From assembly GCA_029937335.1 (NCBI GenBank), contig JAPYQD010000010.1:2524-8404 (forward strand): a DNA stretch of 5,881 bases, read 5' to 3'. The translations under genes and the position numbers were made by a program. This document shows positions 1 to 4,894 of the stretch, piece by piece (positions within the stretch are counted from its first letter, which is position 1; every line of letters starts with the position of its first letter). Below the pieces are notes generated by a model. That model saw only the letters and a program-made list of their open reading frames with translations. It was not told the origin of the DNA and made no database searches. This stretch comes from Gammaproteobacteria bacterium. GTDB taxonomy: Bacteria > Pseudomonadota > Gammaproteobacteria > PS1 > Pseudothioglobaceae.

Positions 1-448
1 CTTCAGGCACTTTGTCAGAAGATTTTGCCTTCTTAAGATCAATCATAGGCTTGTCGGTCATAGTGATCTTGCCTTTAAAATACGCGCCATCTTCTAACAC
101 AATAGAAGGGGCGATCATATCGCCAATAACAGAGCCGCCATTAGGAATAATAATGCGCTCTTTGGCTTCAATATTGCCAGTAACTTTTCCATAAATTTTA
201 ATTTTATTAACAAAAATATCTGCATTTACCTCTGCAGTATCTTCAATTCTGACGGAATTATTCTTAAGCAAGATAGTGCCTTCAATCCTGCCCAGTACAT
301 CCATATCATTTTCACCAGTGACCTCACCAGTTATAATGCATTTTTCAGAAACTAGGGTGTTATTAGTAGCTGTATGGAGAATACTTCTAGAAGGGACTTC
401 GCTTTCTGCTCTACTTTGTTCTGTGTCTTTATCGTTGTTATTAAACAT
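1..448 (-). CDS. Bactofilin family protein (polymer-forming cytoskeletal protein), 3' end outside window
   Basis: The reading frame begins with ATG at 448-446 and stays open to the left edge, giving 149 residues without a stop, so the C-terminus is missing. A GAGG Shine-Dalgarno sequence (458-455) lies 6 nt before the ATG and fixes the start. Residues 1-30 are polar and probably disordered (MFNNNDKDTEQSRAES). From about residue 32 to 131 there are short repeating beta-strand/turn units: GEVTGE (41-46), VLGRIEGTI (51-59), IYGKVTGNIEA (85-95), SVIGDMIAP (106-114) and YFKGKITM (123-130). This is the right-handed beta-helix pattern of bactofilins (DUF583/PF04519). Residues 132-149 (DKPMIDLKKAKSSDK...) look like the polar C-terminal tail, so little is probably lost. 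Bactofilins self-assemble without nucleotide into membrane-associated filaments that position cell-wall or envelope enzymes. The specific role here is unknown. It is divergent from lptB across 68 bp. The family call is by pattern, not by a search. Confidence 0.92.
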   Translation of the reverse strand, partial: MFNNNDKDTEQSRAESEVPSRSILHTATNNTLVSEKCIITGEVTGENDMDVLGRIEGTILLKNNSVRIEDTAEVNADIFVNKIKIYGKVTGNIEAKERIIIPNGGSVIGDMIAPSIVLEDGAYFKGKITMTDKPMIDLKKAKSSDKVPE

Positions 449-516
449 AAATATCCTCAAATTTATTAGGTTAAAATCAGATTCTATCAGCAAACAGTGC
501 AATTAGGTATATATTT
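449..516. promoter_or_regulatory. Divergent intergenic region between bactofilin gene and lptB; possible minus-strand -10 box
   Basis: These 68 bp must hold the start signals of both genes unless lptB is read from elsewhere. On the minus strand, TAGAAT (486-481) is a fair -10 box about 32 nt before the bactofilin start codon, but the sequence 17 bp upstream of it (TACCTA, 509-504) is a poor -35. On the plus strand I find no convincing sigma70 pair for lptB. The lptB ribosome-binding site is a weak AGG(T) at 505-508, 8 to 9 nt before its ATG. Promoter calls here are inference from short matches. Confidence 0.25.
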
Positions 517-1248
517 ATGCAACAAGTTCTAGAAATTAAGAATGTTTATAAAGCATACAGTGGTCGTACCGTTGTAGAAGATGCGTCATTTTTTGTACAA
601 TCTGGTGAAATAGTAGGCCTAATTGGCCCGAATGGTGCTGGGAAAACCACTTGTTTTTATATGGCTTGCGGACTGGTCAAAGCAGACAAAGGTCAGGTAT
701 TTATTAATCAGCATGATATCAGCAAAATGCCAATGCACAAGCGTGCGCAAATGGGTATTGGATATCTACCACAAGAGCCATCAATCTTTAGAAAGCTTTC
801 CGTTGAAGACAATATTATGGCATTGCTCGAAAATAACAACAAACTTAACAAAAAACAAAGAAAACATCGGCTTGAAGAATTGTTGGCTGAATTTCATATC
901 GAACACATTCGTCACAATGAAGGCCTGAGCTTGTCTGGTGGTGAAAGAAGAAGAGTGGAAATTGCAAGATCGCTAGCACTTGATCCAAGTTTTATTTTGC
1001 TTGATGAACCCTTTGCTGGCGTTGACCCGATTTCTGTTGCAGATATTCAAGAAATTATTCGCCATCTACGAGATAAAAATATTGGGGTTTTAATTACCGA
1101 TCACAATTATCGAGAAATGCTCGATACCTGTGATCACTCATATGTATTAAATGCTGGGAAAATTATCGCCAAAGGTGACAAAGAACAGATACTCTCAAAT
1201 CGATTAGTTAAAACGGTGTACCTAGGCGAGAGAAGAATTGGCAGTTGA
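517..1248 (+). CDS. lptB: LptB, ATPase of the lipopolysaccharide export ABC transporter LptB2FG
   Basis: This 243-residue protein is the cytoplasmic ATPase that, as a dimer with LptF and LptG, extracts lipopolysaccharide from the inner membrane and pushes it along the LptC-LptA bridge to the outer membrane. All ABC motifs are visible: Walker A GPNGAGKT at 37-44 (K43), Q-loop YLPQEPSIF at 83-91 (Q86), signature LSGGERRRVEIAR at 139-151, Walker B ILLDE at 160-164 (catalytic E164), D-loop GVDP at 168-171 and switch histidine in TDHNYRE (H196). F91 and R92 correspond to the LptB Q-loop residues that contact the membrane subunits. Length (E. coli 241) and the C-terminal VKTVYLGE match the family. 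The start is supported by alignment of the N-terminus with E. coli LptB, although the ribosome-binding site (AGG at 505-507) is weak. The gene stands alone. lptC/lptA are not upstream and rpoN is not downstream, unlike the common gammaproteobacterial order. Confidence 0.97.
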   Translation: MQQVLEIKNVYKAYSGRTVVEDASFFVQSGEIVGLIGPNGAGKTTCFYMACGLVKADKGQVFINQHDISKMPMHKRAQMGIGYLPQEPSIFRKLSVEDNIMALLENNNKLNKKQRKHRLEELLAEFHIEHIRHNEGLSLSGGERRRVEIARSLALDPSFILLDEPFAGVDPISVADIQEIIRHLRDKNIGVLITDHNYREMLDTCDHSYVLNAGKIIAKGDKEQILSNRLVKTVYLGERRIGS

Positions 1249-1249
1249 T

Positions 1250-1435
1250 CTAAATACTGGCGTAAACAACCGGTATAACCAACGCAGACAACACCATAGA
1301 ACACCAAAAACATCTGCGCGATATTCTGCGATACGGATTAAAGATTGACTTCTTTCTGTAATGATTTTTTACAAGATTCATCATTAAAAACGACGCCAAA
1401 ACACTTAGTATAAGCCACAGTAAATATAACGCCAT
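1250..1435 (-). CDS. Small two-helix membrane protein of unknown function (61 aa)
   Basis: The frame runs from ATG (1435-1433) to TAG (1252-1250). I do not recognise the family. Residues 3-22 (LYLLWLILSVLASFLMMNLV) and about 42-60 (CFWCSMVLSALVIPVVYAS) are hydrophobic enough to be membrane segments. They flank a strongly basic loop (23-41, eight Lys/Arg: KNHYRKK...PYRRISRR). By the positive-inside rule the loop would be cytoplasmic and both ends periplasmic. Evidence that it is a real gene: a perfect GAGGAG 5 nt before the ATG, and a good promoter match (TTGACA, 17 bp, TAGTAT) upstream giving a leader of about 34 nt. It is convergent with lptB, stop to stop with a single base between. Alternatives include a small envelope or stress protein, or a type I toxin-like peptide, but nothing in the sequence decides. 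C42 and C45 form a CxxC-spaced pair at the start of the second segment. Confidence 0.7.
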   Translation of the reverse strand: MALYLLWLILSVLASFLMMNLVKNHYRKKSIFNPYRRISRRCFWCSMVLSALVIPVVYASI

Positions 1436-1440
1436 ATTCG

Positions 1441-1446
1441 CTCCTC
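1441..1446 (-). promoter_or_regulatory. Strong Shine-Dalgarno (GAGGAG) of the small membrane protein gene
   Basis: On the minus strand GAGGAG (1446-1441) is followed by CGAAT and then ATG. The 5-nt spacing is within the efficient range. It is the strongest ribosome-binding site in the window and the main reason to accept the 61-codon frame as a gene. Confidence 0.75.
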
Positions 1447-1475
1447 AAATACAAAAATAACACAACAAGGGCTCG

Positions 1476-1504
1476 ATACTACTACTTTTTTGTAGTAATG
1501 TCAA
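1476..1504 (-). promoter_or_regulatory. Sigma70-type promoter for the small membrane protein gene
   Basis: Minus strand: -35 TTGACA (1504-1499, 6 of 6 consensus), 17-bp spacer (1498-1482), -10 TAGTAT (1481-1476, 4 of 6). Transcription would begin near 1469, leaving a leader of about 34 nt that carries the GAGGAG site. The match is seen in the sequence; activity is inferred. The spacer contains an inverted repeat (listed separately). Confidence 0.55.
1480..1497. promoter_or_regulatory. Inverted repeat inside the promoter spacer (candidate operator)
   Basis: TACTAC (1480-1485), six T (1486-1491), GTAGTA (1492-1497): perfect 6-bp arms. The repeat fills most of the spacer of the minus-strand promoter and overlaps the first two bases of its -10 box, a position where a bound repressor would block RNA polymerase. 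The T6/A6 centre may also bend the DNA. As a transcript hairpin it is unlikely to matter, because it lies upstream of the predicted start. Confidence 0.4.
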
Positions 1505-1516
1505 ATACTTACGTTG

Positions 1517-1537
1517 TTTTTATCACTGTGAGAAAAA
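1517..1537. promoter_or_regulatory. 21-bp imperfect palindrome (candidate regulator binding site)
   Basis: Two-fold symmetry around T1527: arms TTTTTATCAC (1517-1526) and GTGAGAAAAA (1528-1537). Nine of ten base pairs are symmetric; the only break is A1522/G1532. The core is TCAC-T-GTGA. Its centre lies about 58 bp upstream of the predicted start of the small-gene promoter (near 1469), a typical activator position, and about 71 bp upstream of the predicted start of the plus-strand promoter. It does not fit the CRP consensus TGTGA-N6-TCACA, since the half-sites are in the opposite order and abut. Confidence 0.4.
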
Positions 1538-1553
1538 TCGGAAATTATTAGAA

Positions 1554-1569
1554 TGTCAATAAATTGACA
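1554..1569. repeat. 16-bp palindrome TGTCAAT-AA-ATTGACA with back-to-back TTGACA boxes
   Basis: Perfect 7-bp arms (1554-1560 and 1563-1569) around AA. Each arm contains TTGACA, one on each strand. The plus-strand box serves as the -35 of the promoter at 1564-1591. The minus-strand box has no good -10 at 16-18 bp. The minus-strand sequence TTGACATT recurs at 1504-1497, so the palindrome shares a half-site with the small-gene promoter. It could be an operator or a product of promoter duplication. Confidence 0.4.
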
Positions 1570-1591
1570 AAAAATTTAAGCCGTTTATAGT
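1564..1591 (+). promoter_or_regulatory. Near-consensus plus-strand promoter with no recognised gene downstream
   Basis: -35 TTGACA (1564-1569, 6 of 6), 16-bp spacer (1570-1585), -10 TATAGT (1586-1591, 5 of 6). Transcription would start near 1598 and run through structured AT-rich sequence, then antisense into the 3' end of the helicase gene. No protein gene with a ribosome-binding site follows, so a small RNA or antisense RNA is the natural suggestion. AT-rich DNA produces chance matches, so activity is uncertain. Confidence 0.45.
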
Positions 1592-1605
1592 CAAACAACC
1601 CCTTA

Positions 1606-1670
1606 AAAACACCTGTTTTGGCATTAAAAATGATCATCTTTAAAGACAAACACCATCAAACAAGGTGTTT
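1606..1670. repeat. AAACACC / GGTGTTT repeat cluster able to form alternative hairpins
   Basis: AAACACC occurs at 1607-1613 and 1648-1654, and its complement GGTGTTT at 1664-1670. The second and third copies make a 7-bp stem with a 9-nt loop (1655-1663). The first copy extends to an 8-bp match with 1663-1670 (AAACACCT/AGGTGTTT), so the two pairings are mutually exclusive. The first copy is also inside its own small inverted repeat, AAAACA-CC-TGTTTT (1606-1619). These could be parts of a plus-strand small RNA from the promoter at 1564-1591, or minus-strand 3' structure of the helicase mRNA, where the 1670-1648 hairpin is followed by GTCTTT and might act as a weak terminator. Confidence 0.4.
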
Positions 1671-1686
1671 AAGCAATATCAAACAA

Positions 1687-1703
1687 AAAATTTGGTAAAT
1701 TTT
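1687..1703 (-). terminator. Weak candidate terminator after the helicase-nuclease gene
   Basis: Read on the minus strand this is AAAATTT-ACC-AAATTTT, a perfect 7-bp inverted repeat starting 6 nt after the TGA stop; its last four T run on into two more (1688-1687, then 1686-1685). The stem is all A/T and so thermodynamically weak. It may work only together with the GC-containing hairpin at 1670-1648, or not at all. Confidence 0.3.
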
Positions 1704-1708
1704 CAAAA

Positions 1709-4700
1709 TCAGCTAATTTCTATCAATTGTGATACGGTAGGGCAATAGAGCGCACACTTGATAGGATTGTCATAGACTTTTGATAGTGTTTCCTGATAAA
1801 ACAATAGCTGTTTAGCATGTTGTGCTTGTTGCCGGCGTACAAACTGATCAAGCGATTCGTCATCTAAAAGCTCTGCTGTTTTAAAGTCAATAACCCATAA
1901 AATATCGTCTTCGATAAACAGTCTATCGATTGCAATTATGCGCTCATCAACAATAAACTCGGCTTCAACCAAAGTAGAAGTTCGATCTTTAAACAGCCAT
2001 TCAAATTGCGGGTCAGCTTTGGTGTTGTTTAATAATCTCAATACAAAATTTTGCCAATAATCAACTTCGTCTGCCGATGTGCCGATTTCAAGCAGTCGGG
2101 CTTTAATGTTATCTGCACTTGGGTCAAACAAACCTTGTTCGTAATATTGATGAATTAAAGTGCCTAATAAACTCTTAAACAAGCGTTCAAAATTTTGCTG
2201 ATATTCTAGCGTTTCACCTGATTCTTGTTCTTTGACTGGCGGTGTTATTATTTGTTTAAGTCGTTGTAAAGGTGGTGCTTGATTAGATGTTTCAGCTGGT
2301 ATTTGAGATGCTGGTATTTGATCAAACACATTTTGATAAAAAGGCATGAGCAATGCTAGCAAACTCTTCTTTGCAACTTGGTGATTTTGATTAACATGGC
2401 CTAATAAATGCAACTGGTGTTTGGCGCGTGTCATCGCCACATAAAGCAAGCGCATGGTCTCGAACTTATTTTGTTGTGCCTCAATGAATTTTAAATACGT
2501 ATAGGTTTGCCCCTCATCCGTATCAAGCGAGGATTTAATAGGGGCTAACAATAAAGACTGATCAGCAAATTCTTTCATGTGCATCATTGGCGAGTCGTCG
2601 TTTCGAGCGCCACGACCAAGCCCTGGCATAATCACCGTGTCAAATTCTAACCCTTTAGACTGGTGAATAGTCATGAGCTTTACGCTTGCTGTTTCACTCG
2701 GTGCATACAGCTCATCTAAGGCGGCCTTAATTGTCTCAATGTCTAATGATTGTTGCTGTTCGCAAGTATTAACAATAGACAAAAACTGGTCTTTAATCAG
2801 CGTATCAGCTTGTGACAATGATCGACTAATACCAAGCTGGTCAATCGCAAAAGTGAGCAATTCAACAAAATTAAAGCGCCCTTGATTATCCAAAATCGCT
2901 TGTAAGCATACCTGCAAATGTTGCGCTCTTTTTTGACCATCTCGGCTTAATTTCGCTAAAGTTTTTTCGTTAGTTAGTTGCGCATAAATAATTTGACTAT
3001 CGTCTGCTGATAAAACCAAAAGGTCGTCTAGCGTTAGCCCGCACCAAGGGGATCGCAACACACTTAACCACGCTAATTTATCGCCGAGATGCATTAGTGC
3101 TCGTGCCAATGAGAATAAATCTCGTGTTAATAGGTGGTCTTTAAGTGGGGTAATTTTTAACGATTCAAACTCAATATTATGTTGTTTTAACAAAGGCGTG
3201 ATTTCCACCAAGTGTGTTCGACTTCTAACCAAAATTGCTATCTTGCTGGTGGAGTGCTCAGCCAAGGTGGATTGTACAATATCCAACACTGTTTGCGCCT
3301 CGCCTGCAAATTGATCATTCGAAAAAGGATGAAAATTAATCGCTTGGTGTTGTGTTGTGTTTGAGGCAGATTGAGAAGATGAATAAGCAATAGCACCCTG
3401 ATAGATGTCCTCATGAGCGGGGAAAATATCTTGGAAAAACCGGTTATTACCCTCTACGATGCTCTTAGATGAGCGGAAATTTGTACTTAATAACAACGAA
3501 GTAGGTTTAATATTAGCAATACCGCTTACCTTAACTTGTAAAAATAATCCTACTTGAGATTCTCTAAATCGATAAATCGATTGCATGGGATCGCCCACCA
3601 AAAATAAGGTTTTTCCGTCATTTGGTTGCCAATGCTTAATCAGCTTTTCAATGGTATTAAACTGTGAAGCAGAAGTATCTTGGAATTCATCAATCAACAA
3701 GTGCTGCAATTGATAATCTAAAAACAAAGCGATATCACTAACGCTAGACCGATCGTCTAACGCTTGGTTGGCATTCAGCGCCACTTCGATAAAATCATGC
3801 GCTTGTTTTTGTTCAAAATGCAGACTTAGTTGTGCAACACAAAGTTTTAATACTTGTGCAATCACTGCCAATGTGTCTGCTTGAATTTTAGAAAAATCGA
3901 GCGCAGGTAATTGCGTCACTTGATGTAGCAACTCTCGTAATGAATCTTGCGTCGACAATACCTGCAGATGCTCCATTAACGCATTTTTTTGCGCTTTCAG
4001 CTCAACAGGAAAGCCACAATTTTTATCTAACTTTTTACGCCACAGTCCTTTTTTGTTTAAACACAAAGACTCAATCGCCTGCCACTTGGCTAAGTCTGTC
4101 AACTGATGGCCCGGCAGTTTGCTAACTTGAGCTTGCTCACTATCAGCACTTGATGTCATTAGCTCAAAAAATGATTGATCCAAATGCAACTTAGCCACTT
4201 GCTCTAAATGAGACAGGTGTTGAATGACAATCTTCTGCGCACTATTTTTTAAAACATCGGCATCTAACGCTTCACCCCGATACAATCGCATTAGCCATTG
4301 ATCGCGCTTAGACAGCATATGTATAACCAGGCGATAAAATTTTTCTACATTGTTGTCCAAATACAATAACAAATGAGCAATTGCTTTACTGTGCTGTGGA
4401 TCATCGACCAATAGCAGGGTTTGCATTGCGGCTTGCTTATAAGCTTGATTTCGTTGCCATTGTGCCGCCATAATTTGGCGAGGTACCAATTGTGTCTTAG
4501 AAGGATAACGACTACTAATCAAACTAGATAGGCCGTCAATGGTAGATATTTTTAAACGCTTGGGGTTGCTTAATACTTGCCAGTTTCGCTCATCCGAACG
4601 CACCATTACAGCTTGCGCCAGATCATAAGTGACTTGCTTGTGCGCCTCTTCTGGTCGAGGTTGATTGATTGATTGTAAAGCCGATAGAACCCGTTCCGTT

Positions 4701-4882
4701 AATTCATCAACCGCCTTATTGGTAAAGGTCATGGCGATAATGTTCTCGGGCTCTGAACAAGTGGTCAGTAACTTAAGGTATCGCTGTGTTAATAATTCAG
4801 TTTTGCCTGAACCGGCAGGGGCTTGAACAATATAAGATTGTGTGACGTCTAAAGCTTGATCTCTTTGTGCCTGATCATTCAT
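1709..4882 (-). CDS. AddA/RecB-like UvrD-family (SF1) helicase with C-terminal PD-(D/E)XK nuclease, 1057 aa
   Basis: This is a predicted ATP-dependent DNA helicase-exonuclease that would process double-strand breaks for RecA-dependent repair. Motifs in order: Q-motif region (Q9), Walker A APAGSGKT 21-28 (K27), motif Ia AMTFTNKAVDEL near 50-61, motif II DEFQDT 398-403, motif III GDPMQSIYRFR 430-440, motif IV TNFR 467-470, motif V TIHQSKGLE 738-746, motif VI YVAMTRAK 814-821. The C-terminal nuclease shows H911 (GTLIHQ), E in VEAEF near 972, D986 (AIDR), D999-F-K1001 (VIDFKT) and Q1025...Y1029 (QLLFY), the RecB/AddA nuclease signature, so it looks catalytically intact. No Fe-S cysteine cluster is evident. 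It is shorter than E. coli RecB (1180) or B. subtilis AddA (about 1230). The start is the first in-frame ATG; there is no good ribosome-binding site, and argS ends 12 bp upstream, suggesting translational coupling. An AddB-type partner is normally expected but is not in the window. Exact subfamily (AddA, RecB or the gammaproteobacterial AddA-like group) is unresolved. Confidence 0.94.
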   Translation of the reverse strand: MNDQAQRDQALDVTQSYIVQAPAGSGKTELLTQRYLKLLTTCSEPENIIAMTFTNKAVDELTERVLSALQSINQPRPEEAHKQVTYDLAQAVMVRSDERNWQVLSNPKRLKISTIDGLSSLISSRYPSKTQLVPRQIMAAQWQRNQAYKQAAMQTLLLVDDPQHSKAIAHLLLYLDNNVEKFYRLVIHMLSKRDQWLMRLYRGEALDADVLKNSAQKIVIQHLSHLEQVAKLHLDQSFFELMTSSADSEQAQVSKLPGHQLTDLAKWQAIESLCLNKKGLWRKKLDKNCGFPVELKAQKNALMEHLQVLSTQDSLRELLHQVTQLPALDFSKIQADTLAVIAQVLKLCVAQLSLHFEQKQAHDFIEVALNANQALDDRSSVSDIALFLDYQLQHLLIDEFQDTSASQFNTIEKLIKHWQPNDGKTLFLVGDPMQSIYRFRESQVGLFLQVKVSGIANIKPTSLLLSTNFRSSKSIVEGNNRFFQDIFPAHEDIYQGAIAYSSSQSASNTTQHQAINFHPFSNDQFAGEAQTVLDIVQSTLAEHSTSKIAILVRSRTHLVEITPLLKQHNIEFESLKITPLKDHLLTRDLFSLARALMHLGDKLAWLSVLRSPWCGLTLDDLLVLSADDSQIIYAQLTNEKTLAKLSRDGQKRAQHLQVCLQAILDNQGRFNFVELLTFAIDQLGISRSLSQADTLIKDQFLSIVNTCEQQQSLDIETIKAALDELYAPSETASVKLMTIHQSKGLEFDTVIMPGLGRGARNDDSPMMHMKEFADQSLLLAPIKSSLDTDEGQTYTYLKFIEAQQNKFETMRLLYVAMTRAKHQLHLLGHVNQNHQVAKKSLLALLMPFYQNVFDQIPASQIPAETSNQAPPLQRLKQIITPPVKEQESGETLEYQQNFERLFKSLLGTLIHQYYEQGLFDPSADNIKARLLEIGTSADEVDYWQNFVLRLLNNTKADPQFEWLFKDRTSTLVEAEFIVDERIIAIDRLFIEDDILWVIDFKTAELLDDESLDQFVRRQQAQHAKQLLFYQETLSKVYDNPIKCALYCPTVSQLIEIS

Positions 4883-4894
4883 ACATGCTTATCA

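Noticed and set aside
276..506. Plus-strand open frame of 76 codons opposite the bactofilin gene
   Set aside because: It is antisense to a gene with a clear family pattern and ribosome-binding site, has low-complexity Ser/Leu-rich product and no ribosome-binding site. The same applies to the frame at 12-194.
623..928. 101-codon frame overlapping lptB in another phase
   Set aside because: Composition is shadow-like and it lies wholly within conserved lptB coding sequence.
1255..1275. Hairpin TACTGG / CCGGTA just after the lptB stop as a terminator
   Set aside because: The stem is 6 bp with one wobble pair and there is no following T-run. It lies inside the coding sequence of the convergent small gene.
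1464..1665. AACAAGG complementarity between the putative small RNA (1659-1665) and the small gene's mRNA leader (1464-1470)
   Set aside because: Seven bases shared between two AT-rich stretches of this size is within chance, so it is not evidence for regulation on its own.
1630..1698. 22-codon plus-strand frame (ATG at 1630, TAA at 1696-1698) downstream of the orphan promoter
   Set aside because: There is no Shine-Dalgarno sequence before the ATG and no hydrophobic or other recognisable character. It could be a leader peptide, but nothing supports translation.
2673..2885. Plus-strand frames inside the helicase gene (also 3940-4125)
   Set aside because: They are antisense to conserved coding sequence and no start signals precede them.
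3565..3582. ATCGAT-AA-ATCGAT repeat in the helicase gene
   Set aside because: It falls in the conserved motif III codons (SIYRF) and is explained by coding constraint.
4661..4675. Tetranucleotide tract TTGATTGATTGATTG in the helicase N-terminal region, as a possible phase-variation site
   Set aside because: Fewer than four copies is too short for meaningful slippage, and it encodes ordinary residues.
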